In this document: in pieces, positions 7,481-16,677 of the stretch | Layout of the letters: every line of letters begins with the position of its first letter | Position numbering within the stretch: position 1 is the stretch's first letter | From: Cognatundibacterium luofuense | Lineage (GTDB): Bacteria > Pseudomonadota > Gammaproteobacteria > Burkholderiales > Burkholderiaceae_D | Length of the DNA: 64,000 nt | Direction: 5' to 3' | NCBI RefSeq assembly: GCF_018139685.1 | Contig: NZ_JAGSPN010000005.1 | Location: 215,713 to 279,712 of the forward strand | Notes under the pieces: model-generated | Told to the model about the DNA's origin: nothing | Seen by the model: only the letters and a program-made list of their open reading frames with translations | Database searches by the model: none | Program-made: the position numbers and the translations under genes

Positions 7481-8671
7481 TCAGAATACAAAATCGATAC
7501 CGACTGCCAACACATTGACCGGCCCTGCAAAACCCGGTTTAGGATTGACAAACGTACCGGCTCCGTCTTTCGGAGAAATACGGTCATACTGAACTTTCAG
7601 CGCAGCGGCTTTGTGGAAGTCCCAGCGCAGACCAATGCTGTTACTGCTTTGTACAGGTGCATTCGATGCATACGCATTCGCACCGGCCACCAGTGCTGCC
7701 AGCGGGCCAGTGGTTGGTAAACCTGCCATGGTGCGGCCGCTATCCTGTTTGATATCGGAATGCATGTAATACGGTGTGAAATTACTCCACTTATAACCAA
7801 CCAGTGTGTACCACGATGTTGTATCCGGCAGGCTGCGGGCATCAGAACGGCGCACACCGTATTCTGCCTGACCAGTCCAGCCTTTCCAGTTCACGCCCAG
7901 TCCCAGCGATGTAAATGACGCTTTTGTATCTTTGATCGTCAGCGCATTCGCAGCATCCTGAAAACCGAATTTAGTCAGACCACCAACCACCGCATTCAGC
8001 GATGCCGAATCATCCACCGAGAATTTGGTGCGGATATGACCGAAGCGCACAGTGAACGGGCCATTGTCGTACACCAGATTCAAACCCATCAGGTCTTTGA
8101 ATTTTGCGGTGTAGGAATTGCCCGTACCTTTGGTTTCAGTACGGCCATAAGCGAACTGCGCGGACAGGCTGCCATCGCCCAGATCCATCTGATAAATCGC
8201 ATCAGCACCTTCGACATAAGTCAGCGGAACCTGACTGTACATTTCCACCGGCGGACGAATGAATGTGCTGGAGTAACCCACGTTCTGATAATCAGAAATC
8301 ATGTAGACCGGAATACCCATGCGGCCAACACGCACACTCAGGTTATCCGATGCTTTCATCTTCGCAAATGCCCATGTCAGCTCTGCGCCGAATTCGTCAG
8401 TAATATGCTTGCTGACCAGACCCTGACCGGTGAACGATAACCAGTCGTTGGCTTTGTAAGAAACCTGCAGGCCGAGGTTGGAATCAACGCCTGTATTGAA
8501 AGAATCGCGGGCACCGTTCAACTGCGCCTGACGCGCAAATTCTGCATCACTGGTATTCGTGCGTGTCATTGCGGCGGTACCGAAACCGGTCAGCGTAAAA
8601 TTGCTTTCCTGCGCGGAAGCCATCGCAGAGATCGCCAGACCAAGAACAACAACAACTGGTTTTAATTTCAT
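7481..8671 (-). CDS. outer-membrane porin-like protein
   Basis: This protein has 396 residues and a signal peptide ending ISAMASA before QESNFTLTGFGTAAMTR. The body is built of alternating amphipathic strands (LGLQVSYKANDWLSFTGQGL, NLSVRVGRMGIPVYMISDYQNVGYS, LKVQYDRISPKDGAG) and ends in FVF, the terminal aromatic sorting signal. The GRMGIP..SDYQNVGY..RPP segment resembles porins found beside small PstS-like proteins. The tight linkage (10 bp) to the small binding protein suggests joint work in uptake of an anionic solute. Substrate is unknown. Confidence 0.85.
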   Translation of the reverse strand: MKLKPVVVVLGLAISAMASAQESNFTLTGFGTAAMTRTNTSDAEFARQAQLNGARDSFNTGVDSNLGLQVSYKANDWLSFTGQGLVSKHITDEFGAELTWAFAKMKASDNLSVRVGRMGIPVYMISDYQNVGYSSTFIRPPVEMYSQVPLTYVEGADAIYQMDLGDGSLSAQFAYGRTETKGTGNSYTAKFKDLMGLNLVYDNGPFTVRFGHIRTKFSVDDSASLNAVVGGLTKFGFQDAANALTIKDTKASFTSLGLGVNWKGWTGQAEYGVRRSDARSLPDTTSWYTLVGYKWSNFTPYYMHSDIKQDSGRTMAGLPTTGPLAALVAGANAYASNAPVQSSNSIGLRWDFHKAAALKVQYDRISPKDGAGTFVNPKPGFAGPVNVLAVGIDFVF

Positions 8672-8999
8672 GGTATCTCCTTTTAAAGTATTACCATTTT
8701 AATTGCGGGAAAGTTTCCTTAAAGCATAAATTCCTTCAGGAAACAAAATTCTACAAATGCTGTTGCGCTGCCGAATCCCTTTGCCACCGGCATCCAGTGG
8801 TATCTGAGGCGCAGGAATCACGGTTTCCGCAGGGAGGAAACTGATTCTTTCAAGTTATGTCAGGGAGAACATGAATTCCAGAGTGTTTACTCAAAACAAT
8901 GGAAAGCGTTGCGCAGGATGCACAAAAGGCTATGCGGATTTCGTCTCAATAAAAAACGGAGCACGCGGCTCCGTTTTTTGAAACGACGGTGAAACTGAA
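8672..8999. other. intergenic spacer with bidirectional terminator
   Basis: No gene is seen. At 8951-8979 the hairpin AAAAAACGGAGC / GCTCCGTTTTTT ends the metallophosphoesterase operon's neighbour space. It lies downstream of the minus-strand gene whose stop is at 9000, so it terminates the beta-lactamase-like/metallophosphoesterase pair. The rest is the upstream region of the porin gene; no clear promoter could be picked by eye. Confidence 0.6.
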
Positions 9000-10400
9000 T
9001 TAAGAAGCGGTACAGCGTGTGACATCACGACGGATTTCACAGCGTGTCAGCACCTGTCCTTTGCGCGTCCATGCCGTCGCCAGCCAGAAATCACTCTGAC
9101 GTTCCAGCACCATGTAACCAACCTCATTTGAATTGCTGAAAAAATCCACTTCAGCGCCCGGCATCGGCGTTTTTCCCTGAATTGCCGCCGCCGTCAGCGG
9201 AACATCCAGCGAAGAACCGCCGTTACCGGAAATGAATTGCGCTGCCTGACCGGTTTTGTAAGTCACTGCCTGAAACAAATGCACATGACCGGCAATCGTG
9301 GTTTGCACCTGCGCCGGGAATAATTTGTCCTGATGCAGGGTTTTCAATCCATCCTGCAAAGGCACGATGCCCGGAAACACAGTCAGATCGCCACTCTTAC
9401 TGCGTTCAACCGCAAATCCCAGCAGAGGATGATGCTGTACAAAGAAATTCCACGGTGCGCGGGTGGATAAGGCAGTGGCATGCTGTAACTGACCGGTATA
9501 ACGGCGGAAAACCGGGTCCTGCGCAGGCAATGCTTTGTAGCCGACCTTAGAAGAATCAAAAATAATCAGTTGCGTCTGCATAGCACCCGGCAATCCCAGC
9601 GGCACTGCATACGGATCGCTGTAATCACCCAGCGTATCGTTTTGTTCCTGATTGCAATCACGTCCGCCCTGCACTGCACGCGGGTCCATAAAGCGCCACC
9701 AGCCCTGACCGGCACGCACACAGGTTTCATGGTTACCACGCACCATTACCCACGGCGCCGCTTTCAGCAACGCTGTGGCAGGGTCAAAGAAGTCCGCTTT
9801 CCAGGTATCCCAGCCATAACCCCACGGACTGCCGCCACATTCTTTATTGCCGTCCGGGCAGGCATTTTCGCGGTAGTGGTAATCACCGACATGCAGAACC
9901 AGATCCGGTTTTTGTGCAGCCGCCGATTCCACCATTTCGCGGAACGCCCATTTCTCGCTGTCGTTACAGGACTGGAAGTAGTTATCGGCCGTTTTCATGC
10001 GGCATCCGGTATCGCCGATCACCACAATCTTTTTGATTTCCGGTTCCGGTAACGGTAATGTGCGCCCTGCCAGAGTTGCACTGCGCGCGCCCACCGGCAG
10101 TGTCGCATCACAGGTCAGCACAGGAAATGCAGAAGGTTTGGAATCTTCAGGTTTGCTGGCCGTTTTCCGCTGCGCAATCGTTTCCGCAGGCATGCGCACT
10201 TGCATCGCGAGCGAGCGGCCATCCACCTCCAGCGCGGGACACACTGCATCTGTGGTGATGGCGCGCGCCACCGGCACGCCGTTTTCACCGAGCAAGACAA
10301 ATGCAGACTGTAATCCCTGCGGTGCAGTCGGCTGAGTGCCGGTGGTGGCACATCCGGCCAGTGCCAGCGTCACTGCGCTGATCATCATATTTTTTTGCAT
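9000..10400 (-). CDS. metallophosphoesterase lipoprotein (calcineurin-like)
   Basis: This 466-residue lipoprotein has lipobox LALAGC at the end of an 11-residue hydrophobic stretch, so it is anchored by Cys16. The calcineurin-like metallophosphoesterase motifs are in order: VVIGDTGCR (metal Asp), DLVLHVGDYHYR (GDxHx), VRGNHETC (GNHE), FFVQHHPLLGF (His) and IAGHVHLFQ (GHxH). All dinuclear-metal ligands are present, so it should be an active phosphomonoesterase or diesterase at the cell envelope. Natural substrate is unknown. It sits 20 bp downstream of the serine hydrolase gene and is probably in the same transcript. Confidence 0.88.
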   Translation of the reverse strand: MQKNMMISAVTLALAGCATTGTQPTAPQGLQSAFVLLGENGVPVARAITTDAVCPALEVDGRSLAMQVRMPAETIAQRKTASKPEDSKPSAFPVLTCDATLPVGARSATLAGRTLPLPEPEIKKIVVIGDTGCRMKTADNYFQSCNDSEKWAFREMVESAAAQKPDLVLHVGDYHYRENACPDGNKECGGSPWGYGWDTWKADFFDPATALLKAAPWVMVRGNHETCVRAGQGWWRFMDPRAVQGGRDCNQEQNDTLGDYSDPYAVPLGLPGAMQTQLIIFDSSKVGYKALPAQDPVFRRYTGQLQHATALSTRAPWNFFVQHHPLLGFAVERSKSGDLTVFPGIVPLQDGLKTLHQDKLFPAQVQTTIAGHVHLFQAVTYKTGQAAQFISGNGGSSLDVPLTAAAIQGKTPMPGAEVDFFSNSNEVGYMVLERQSDFWLATAWTRKGQVLTRCEIRRDVTRCTAS

Positions 10401-10420
10401 TTTCTCTCCCGGTCAGCGCC

Positions 10421-11602
10421 TCAGCGCTGTATGCCTGCGCCGCGATAAGCGAGGCGTTTAAAATCAAATGAAAACGGATGCCAGAAACTCATCAGCCGCT
10501 GTGTCATCAGCACACCGGCCAGATTGTGGCGCGGCGAAATCCACCAGTGCGTACCGGCGATACCACCCCATTCAAATTCATCCCGCGAACCCGGCGGATC
10601 ACTTTCGGTCGGATACAAAGTCACCGCACCACCGAGACCGAAACCTTTGTTCGGTACATCACCGACACCGGGGAAACTGATGCCCTGCCCGGCTGGTAAA
10701 TGATTCTGCATCATCAGTGTAATGCTTTCCGGTTTCAGCACAGTTTCACCGCCGGATAAAAAACTGCGCATCAGCGCCAGCATGTCGTGCATGCTGGAAA
10801 CAAGTCCGCCACCACCGGACAAACGCGCTACCGGCTGCAAGAATGCGCCCGGATACGGTGACTTATCCAGTCTGCGCAAACCGCGCTGCAGAATATTCTG
10901 CGGATCGCTGCCGCCGTAATACGCCGCCAGCCGGTCGTGTTTGGCTTCCGGCACAAAAAATCCGGTGTCATCCATCCCGAGCGGATTAAAAATATTCAGC
11001 TGAAGATACTGATCAAAGCGTTTGCCGCTGACCACTTCCACCAGCCGCGCTAACACGTCGGTCGCAATCGAATACTGCCAGGATTGTCCCGGATGAAAAC
11101 TCAGCGGCAAAGGCTGGAGCAAATTCATCATATCTTCCAGCGTGGTAAACGCATTCAGAATACGGACTTCGTTATACGCCTTGTACAGCAGACTACCGTG
11201 GTCCAGCAAACCGTAGCTAAGGCCGGACGTATGGTTCAGTAACTGGCGTACCGTAATGGCAGACTGCGCAGGTTCTGTATCATCCAGCGAGGTCGCACCG
11301 GGGCGCAGTACACGGCGATTGCGCAATTGCGGCAGCCAGTAATCGGCCGGATCATCCAGCGCCAGCTTGCCTTGTTCAATCAGCTGCATCACTGCCATCG
11401 AGGTAATCAGTTTGGTATTCGAATAAATACGGAACAAATGATCATCGCGCAGCGCGATCTGATGTTCACGGTCTGCCCAGCCATTGCAATGCAGATGTAC
11501 CAGTTCCTGACCATGCAGGACAGCAGTCGATACGCCGGCAATAATCTGGCGGTCGACATACTTTTGCATTGCTGAATTTACTTCACCAAAGTCGTATTGC
11601 AT
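10421..11602 (-). CDS. serine hydrolase of the beta-lactamase / EstB family (class C fold)
   Basis: The protein has 393 residues. The nucleophile motif S-x-x-K is read in RIYSNTKLITSMAVMQLIEQG, the position where EstB-type esterases and class C beta-lactamases carry Ser-x-x-Lys. The YGL of SGLSYGLLDHG is the Tyr region, and WGGIAGTHWWISPRHNL is the HxG-like third motif. There is no signal peptide at the N-terminus (MQYDFGEVNSAMQKYVD), which argues for a cytoplasmic esterase or amidase and against a periplasmic antibiotic-resistance enzyme. It is transcribed toward the metallophosphoesterase gene. Its start is divergent from the glycerate kinase gene, 73 bp away. Confidence 0.85.
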   Translation of the reverse strand: MQYDFGEVNSAMQKYVDRQIIAGVSTAVLHGQELVHLHCNGWADREHQIALRDDHLFRIYSNTKLITSMAVMQLIEQGKLALDDPADYWLPQLRNRRVLRPGATSLDDTEPAQSAITVRQLLNHTSGLSYGLLDHGSLLYKAYNEVRILNAFTTLEDMMNLLQPLPLSFHPGQSWQYSIATDVLARLVEVVSGKRFDQYLQLNIFNPLGMDDTGFFVPEAKHDRLAAYYGGSDPQNILQRGLRRLDKSPYPGAFLQPVARLSGGGGLVSSMHDMLALMRSFLSGGETVLKPESITLMMQNHLPAGQGISFPGVGDVPNKGFGLGGAVTLYPTESDPPGSRDEFEWGGIAGTHWWISPRHNLAGVLMTQRLMSFWHPFSFDFKRLAYRGAGIQR

Positions 11603-11675
11603 TTCGATTATGATGTTTGCAGCGCACTGCGCCGCTCATGCGTAGAAAAGTCCACATCTTACCTGAACTGCGATC

Positions 11676-12941
11676 ATGTCAATTCAACAGCCTGCCGTGT
11701 TTTTACAGTCTTTATTTCAGCACGCGGTCGACAGCGTCAGCGCTGCACGCTGCCTGCCTGCTGCCTTACCTGCACCACCGGCAGGACGCACTGTGGTGAT
11801 CGGCGCCGGAAAAGCCGCAGCGGCGATGGCGCAAGTGGTGGAGCAGCACTGGCAGGGAGAACTCAGCGGCGTGGTTGTCACCCGCTACGGGCACGGTGCA
11901 GCATGCGAGCGCATACGGGTGGTGGAAGCTGCGCATCCGGTGCCGGATGCGGCCGGCGAACAAGCGGCGCAGGACATTCTGTCCGCCGTCAGCGGTCTGA
12001 GCGCCGATGATCTGGTGCTGTGTCTGATTTCCGGCGGCGGTTCTGCATTACTGGCGCTGCCTGCGCCGGGCATACAGTTGCAGGATAAACAGCAGATCAA
12101 CCGCGCATTGCTGCGCAGCGGTGCCACCATTCATGAAATGAATTGCGTACGCAAACATTTATCCGCGATCAAAGGCGGACGACTGGCGCTGGCCTGCGCA
12201 CCGGCAAAGGTGGTCACGCTGCTGATCTCGGATGTGCCCGGTGATGATCCCGACATCATCGCCAGCGGCCCGACCTTACCCGATGCCACCAGCTGCGCGG
12301 ATGCGCTGGCGATACTCGGTAAATATGCAATCACCGTAGCGCCGCATGTGCGGGAACACCTGGAATCCGGTCGCGGTGAAACCCCGTGGCCGGATGATGT
12401 CCGTTTCGCCGGACATCAGACCCGCATCGTTGCCACGGCCGCAATGGCGCTGGAGGCAGCTGCAGCATTTGCAAAAGCTGCCGGTATTCCGGCGCATATC
12501 CTGTCGGATGGCATTGAAGGCGAAGCGCGTGACATTGGCAAGATGCATGGCGCACTGGCACTTGAAGTCGCCCGTAAAGGGCAACCATTCACTGCGCCCT
12601 GCCTGATATTGTCCGGCGGCGAAACCACGGTCACGGTACGCGGCAATGGCCGTGGCGGACGCAATGCAGAATTTTTGCTGAGCTTTGCACACACCGTTCA
12701 GGGCAATCCGCGCATCTGGGCGCTGGCTTGCGATACCGATGGCATCGATGGTTCAGAAGACAATGCCGGTGCGGTTTGCGGTCCGGATACGCTGGCACAA
12801 GCCGCTGACGCCGGACTGTCCGCGCGTGTCATGCTTGATAACAATGATGCTTATCATTTTTTTCAGAGTGTGAACGCTTTGATCACAACCGGCCCGACCC
12901 GTACCAATGTGAACGATTTTCGGGCGATTCTGGTTTTGTGA
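11676..12941 (+). CDS. glycerate 2-kinase (MOFRL / GckA-TtuD family)
   Basis: This cytoplasmic kinase of 421 residues phosphorylates D-glycerate to 2-phosphoglycerate, serving glyoxylate/tartronate and serine catabolism. Many homologues are still annotated as hydroxypyruvate reductase TtuD. Family motifs are visible: VVIGAGKAAAAMA, VVEAAHPVPDAAGEQAA, LCLISGGGSALLALPAPG, MNCVRKHLSAIKGGRLA, LLISDVPGDDPDIIASGPT, and the C-terminal MOFRL part CLILSGGETTVTVRGNGRGGRNAEFLL with ALACDTDGIDGSEDNAGA. The length is normal. No other glyoxylate-pathway genes are adjacent. The gene's last codons overlap the -35 box of the next operon's promoter. Confidence 0.92.
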   Translation: MSIQQPAVFLQSLFQHAVDSVSAARCLPAALPAPPAGRTVVIGAGKAAAAMAQVVEQHWQGELSGVVVTRYGHGAACERIRVVEAAHPVPDAAGEQAAQDILSAVSGLSADDLVLCLISGGGSALLALPAPGIQLQDKQQINRALLRSGATIHEMNCVRKHLSAIKGGRLALACAPAKVVTLLISDVPGDDPDIIASGPTLPDATSCADALAILGKYAITVAPHVREHLESGRGETPWPDDVRFAGHQTRIVATAAMALEAAAAFAKAAGIPAHILSDGIEGEARDIGKMHGALALEVARKGQPFTAPCLILSGGETTVTVRGNGRGGRNAEFLLSFAHTVQGNPRIWALACDTDGIDGSEDNAGAVCGPDTLAQAADAGLSARVMLDNNDAYHFFQSVNALITTGPTRTNVNDFRAILVL

Positions 12942-12965
12942 ACTGACTGTTCGGTCGTTTATAAT
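12936..12965 (+). promoter_or_regulatory. sigma70 promoter of the ABC nucleoside transporter operon
   Basis: TTGTGA (12936-12941) and a perfect TATAAT (12960-12965) are separated by 18 bp. The -35 box overlaps the stop codon of the upstream kinase gene. Predicted start is near 12972. Confidence 0.75.
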
Positions 12966-12971
12966 GCCGGA

Positions 12972-13110
12972 CAAATATTCAACATACCCGTTTCATGATG
13001 AAGCACAAAGCGTCACCTCCGCTTGCCGGAGATGCTGACGCTTTTCGTCCGGTAACGCCGGATTGCATCGTGCAGGCATGCTGTGCCTGGCTCCCGCCTG
13101 AAAGGATAAA
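12972..13110 (+). promoter_or_regulatory. structured 5' leader, possible attenuator or riboswitch
   Basis: This is a 139-nt leader between promoter and the GTG start. It has a 9-bp stem AAAGCGTCA (13007-13015) / TGACGCTTT (13036-13044), inside which CTCCG / CGGAG forms a second stem. The outer stem runs into TTTT, so it could act as an intrinsic terminator. A further hairpin TCCGG / CCGGA is at 13048-13062. Position before a nucleoside/purine transporter operon makes metabolite control plausible. I could not match it to a riboswitch class with confidence. Confidence 0.45.
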
Positions 13111-14658
13111 GTGACACCACACGCTGTACCGCCGCGACTGGAACTCGCCGGCATTTGTAAATCCTATCCTGCCGTGATTGCGAATGATCACGTCAGCCTG
13201 ACTGTTGCGCCCGGCGAAATCCATGCGGTACTGGGCGAAAACGGTGCGGGCAAATCCACACTGATGAAAATCATCTTCGGCGCGGTCAAACCGGATGCCG
13301 GTCAGATGCGCTGGAATGGTGAAGAAGTGCGTATCAGTTCGCCGCAAATGGCACGCCAGCTCGGCGTAGCCATGGTGTTCCAGCACTTTTCCCTGTTCGA
13401 CACGCTGACCGTCACCGAGAACATCGCGCTGGGTCTGCATGGCGATACCGACCTGCAGGAGCTGGCGCGGCAAATCCGTGAAACCGGTGCGACCTACGGG
13501 CTGGAACTGGAACCGGAACGCCATGTGCATACCTTATCGGTCGGTGAACGTCAGCGCGTGGAAATCGTGCGCGCCCTGCTGACCAAACCGCAATTGCTGA
13601 TTCTGGATGAACCAACTTCGGTGCTGACACCTCAGGCCGTGCAAAAACTGTTTGTGACGCTGCGCCAGATTGCGGCAGAAGGCTGCAGCATTTTATACAT
13701 CAGCCATAAGCTGGATGAAATCCGCGAACTCTGCCATTCCGCCACTGTGATGCGTGCCGGCAAAGTCACCGGCCATTGCGATCCGCGTCAGGAAACTGCT
13801 GCCAGTCTGTCACGCTTAATGACCGGCGCAGAAACCCTGCCGCAGGCGCGCCCTGCAACTGCGGCACCGGGTGAAGTGCGGCTGGCGGTAAAGGCACTCA
13901 GCCTGCCACGCTCGCACGCATTCGGCACCTCGCTGGAACAAGTATCGCTGCAAGTGCGCAGCGGTGAAATTGTCGGGATTGCCGGTGTGTCCGGTAATGG
14001 TCAGCAGGAATTGCTGGCAGCGCTGTCCGGTGAAGACCGGCGTGCCGCCGCAGAAATGCTGCAGTTATGCGGTCAGAACGTTGGCCAGCGCGGCCCGGAT
14101 GCGCGTCGTGCGCTGGGGCAGAGTTTCGTACCGGAAGAACGTCTGGGACGCGGCGCCGTGCCGGAAATGTCGCTGACCGACAATATGCTGCTGTCACATC
14201 ATCAGCCGCCGTTTGTACAGCGCGGCTTAATCCGCGCGGCCGCAACAGTGGCCGCTGCCAGCGCGATTCTGCAGCGCTTCAAAGTCAAAGCGCCGGGTCC
14301 GCAGGCACTGGCCCGCAGTTTATCCGGCGGTAATTTGCAGAAATTTATTCTGGGCCGCGAAATCACGCGCCAGCCAAAAGTGCTGGTGGTGGCACAGCCA
14401 ACCTGGGGAGTGGATGTCGGCGCAGCTGCGCAGATTCATGAAGAAATCCGTCAGTTACGCGATCAGGGTTGCGCGGTGCTGGTGATTTCCGAAGAACTGG
14501 ATGAGTTATTTACCCTGTGTGACCGTTTGTATGTGATTGCCAAGGGGCGTATGTCGCCACCGGTCAGCACGGCGGATGTCACACGTGAACAGATAGGATT
14601 GTGGATGAGTGGTTTGTGGCAGCAGGATCAGGCGCAGAACGGAGGACAGCATGTTTAA
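13111..14658 (+). CDS. ABC transporter ATP-binding protein, BMP-type nucleoside uptake
   Basis: This is a double-cassette ATPase of 515 residues (RbsA/YufO architecture). Cassette 1 has Walker A GENGAGKST, signature LSVGERQRVEI and Walker B LLILDEPTSVL. Cassette 2 has the degenerate P-loop GVSGNGQQE, signature LSGGNLQKFILGRE and a Walker B-like VLVVAQPTWGVD, where Gln replaces the acidic residue; this is normal for the second site in the family. The start is GTG at 13111 after GAAAGG. It energises the two permeases that follow, with BmpA-like lipoprotein as receptor. Substrate is probably purine nucleosides or related compounds, inferred from the family. Confidence 0.93.
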   Translation: MTPHAVPPRLELAGICKSYPAVIANDHVSLTVAPGEIHAVLGENGAGKSTLMKIIFGAVKPDAGQMRWNGEEVRISSPQMARQLGVAMVFQHFSLFDTLTVTENIALGLHGDTDLQELARQIRETGATYGLELEPERHVHTLSVGERQRVEIVRALLTKPQLLILDEPTSVLTPQAVQKLFVTLRQIAAEGCSILYISHKLDEIRELCHSATVMRAGKVTGHCDPRQETAASLSRLMTGAETLPQARPATAAPGEVRLAVKALSLPRSHAFGTSLEQVSLQVRSGEIVGIAGVSGNGQQELLAALSGEDRRAAAEMLQLCGQNVGQRGPDARRALGQSFVPEERLGRGAVPEMSLTDNMLLSHHQPPFVQRGLIRAAATVAAASAILQRFKVKAPGPQALARSLSGGNLQKFILGREITRQPKVLVVAQPTWGVDVGAAAQIHEEIRQLRDQGCAVLVISEELDELFTLCDRLYVIAKGRMSPPVSTADVTREQIGLWMSGLWQQDQAQNGGQHV

Positions 14659-15715
14659 ACTGGAACCGCGTTCCGGCTCGTCCCGCCTGATGGCTTACAC
14701 CTCGCCGGTGCTGGCGGTATTGCTGACGCTGCTGGGCGGCGCTTTGTTATTCGCGCTGCTCGGTAAAAATCCGCTCACCGGTCTGGAAGTTTTCGTCGTG
14801 GAACCGCTGCGCAACTGGCGTTCGGTATCGGAGCTGTTACTGAAAACCACGCCACTGGTCTTGTGTGCGCTCGGGCTGTCCGTCTGTTACCGCGCCAATG
14901 TCTGGAATATCGGCGCTGAAGGCCAGCTGATTTGCGGCGGCTTAAGCGCAGGCAGCGTGATTCTGTTGCTTGATCAGGGCACGCTGTATTCGCCGCTGAT
15001 GGTGCTGACGCTGGCTAGTCTGACCGGTATTGCCGGTGGTGCTGCATGGGCTGGCATCACAGCATGGCTGCGTGACAAATACCATGCCAACGAAATTCTG
15101 GTGTCGCTGATGCTGACCTACATCGCGCAATTGCTGCTGATGTATGCGGTGAATGGCCCGCTGAAAGATCCGAACGGCATGAACTTCCCGCAATCTAAAG
15201 TATTTTCTTCAGAATACTTATTGCCGCATCTGTTCAGCGGCAGCCGTCTGCATCTGGGCTTCATTGTCATGCTGCTGGCTTGCGGTGCGATGAGCGTATT
15301 CCTGTTCCGCAGCTTTGCCGGTTACCGCCTGACCGTCGGCGGTCTGGCGCCGCTGGCAGCACGTTACGCCGGTTTTTCCAGCCGCCGCGCTTTGTGGATG
15401 TCTTTACTGATTTCCGGTGGCTTTGCCGGTCTGGCCGGTGCATTTGAAGTCGCGGGACCAATCGGGCAAGTATTACCGTCGATCTCGCCGGGCTATGGCT
15501 TCGCCGCAATTATCGTGGCCTTTATCGGTCGTCTGAGTCCGTTCGGCACGCTGCTGGGCGGGCTGGTACTGTCTTTGTTTTATCTGGGTGGTGAAATGGC
15601 ACAATCGCGTCTGGGTCTGCCATCGGCAATCACCGGCCTGTTTCAGGGCATGCTGTTATTCATGCTGCTGGCCTGTGACACCCTGATTCACTATCGCTTA
15701 CGCTGGAAGAAATAA
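14651..15715 (+). CDS. ABC transporter permease 1 (BMP-type nucleoside uptake)
   Basis: This is an inner-membrane permease of 354 residues in the BPD_transp_2 family. The start ATG at 14651 lies inside the end of the ATPase gene (8-bp overlap) and is preceded by GGAGGA, which indicates translational coupling. Roughly eight to ten membrane segments are visible, starting with VLAVLLTLLGGALLFALLG. The conserved NIGAEGQLICGGLSAG and ANEILVSLMLTYIAQLLLMY segments identify the YufP/NupB-like half of the channel. Confidence 0.92.
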   Translation: MFKLEPRSGSSRLMAYTSPVLAVLLTLLGGALLFALLGKNPLTGLEVFVVEPLRNWRSVSELLLKTTPLVLCALGLSVCYRANVWNIGAEGQLICGGLSAGSVILLLDQGTLYSPLMVLTLASLTGIAGGAAWAGITAWLRDKYHANEILVSLMLTYIAQLLLMYAVNGPLKDPNGMNFPQSKVFSSEYLLPHLFSGSRLHLGFIVMLLACGAMSVFLFRSFAGYRLTVGGLAPLAARYAGFSSRRALWMSLLISGGFAGLAGAFEVAGPIGQVLPSISPGYGFAAIIVAFIGRLSPFGTLLGGLVLSLFYLGGEMAQSRLGLPSAITGLFQGMLLFMLLACDTLIHYRLRWKK

Positions 15716-15716
15716 T

Positions 15717-16628
15717 ATGGAAAATCTGGCTGCTCTGATGGCTGCTTCCATCAACTCAGGCACACCGCTGCTGATTGCAGCGCTGGGTCTGCTGATTAAC
15801 GAACGCGCCGGCGTGCTGAATCTGGGTGCGGAGGGCATGATGCTGGTCGCAGCGATTGCCGGTTTCGCCACAACGTATGAAACCCACAGCATGACGCTGG
15901 GCTTTGCAGCCGGTGCAGCGGCGGGCATGGTGATGGCGGCTCTGTTTGCTTTTTTTGCGCTGGTACTGGCGACCAATCAGGTTGCCACCGGTCTGGCTTT
16001 ATCGATTGCCGGCGGCGGTTTATCGGCATTTGCCGGACAAAAATATGTCGGCATGTCGCTGCCTGCCACGGCACACGGCATTCCGGGTTTGCGTGATTTA
16101 CCGTGGATAGGCAAGGCGCTGTTTGATCATCACTGGATGGTATATCTGAGCCTGCTGATCTGCGCGGCGCTGGTCTGGTTTTTATACCGCAGCCGCGCCG
16201 GTCTGATTCTGCGTGCGGTTGGTGAATCGCCGGAATCTGCGCACGCGCTCGGCTATCCGGTCTTGCGTATCCGTTTCTTTGCACTATTGTTCAGCGGTGC
16301 GCTGTGTGGTCTGGCCGGTGCGTATCTGGCCATGATTTACACGCCAATGTGGGTCGAGGGTCTGGTGGCCGGTCGTGGCTGGATTGCGCTGGCACTGACC
16401 ACGTTTTCCACATGGCGTCCGGCACGGGTTTTGCTGGGTGCATTACTGTTCGGCAGCGTCACGATTCTGCAATTCCATTTTCAGGCAGTCGGCATTGCCG
16501 TGCCTTCGCAGATTTTATCGATGCTGCCTTATGCGGCAACGGTGCTGGTACTGGTACTGATTTCGCGCAATCCGGACTGGATACGGCTGAATATGCCCGC
16601 TTCGCTGGGCAAACCGTTCCGCCCTTAA
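15717..16628 (+). CDS. ABC transporter permease 2 (BMP-type nucleoside uptake)
   Basis: This second permease has 303 residues and starts one base after the previous stop codon. It carries GTPLLIAALGLLINERAGVLNLGAEGMMLV, the counterpart of the NIGAEGQ motif in permease 1, and GRGWIALALTTFSTWRP near the C-terminus, typical of YufQ/NupC-like subunits. It forms the heteromeric channel with permease 1. Confidence 0.92.
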   Translation: MENLAALMAASINSGTPLLIAALGLLINERAGVLNLGAEGMMLVAAIAGFATTYETHSMTLGFAAGAAAGMVMAALFAFFALVLATNQVATGLALSIAGGGLSAFAGQKYVGMSLPATAHGIPGLRDLPWIGKALFDHHWMVYLSLLICAALVWFLYRSRAGLILRAVGESPESAHALGYPVLRIRFFALLFSGALCGLAGAYLAMIYTPMWVEGLVAGRGWIALALTTFSTWRPARVLLGALLFGSVTILQFHFQAVGIAVPSQILSMLPYAATVLVLVLISRNPDWIRLNMPASLGKPFRP

Positions 16629-16677
16629 ATTTTCTTATTTTAATATTTAGTTAATCACAATTCACTGGAGAATACAG

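Noticed and set aside
10421-11602. Antibiotic-resistance beta-lactamase
   Set aside because: No signal peptide and EstB-like features point to a cytoplasmic serine hydrolase.
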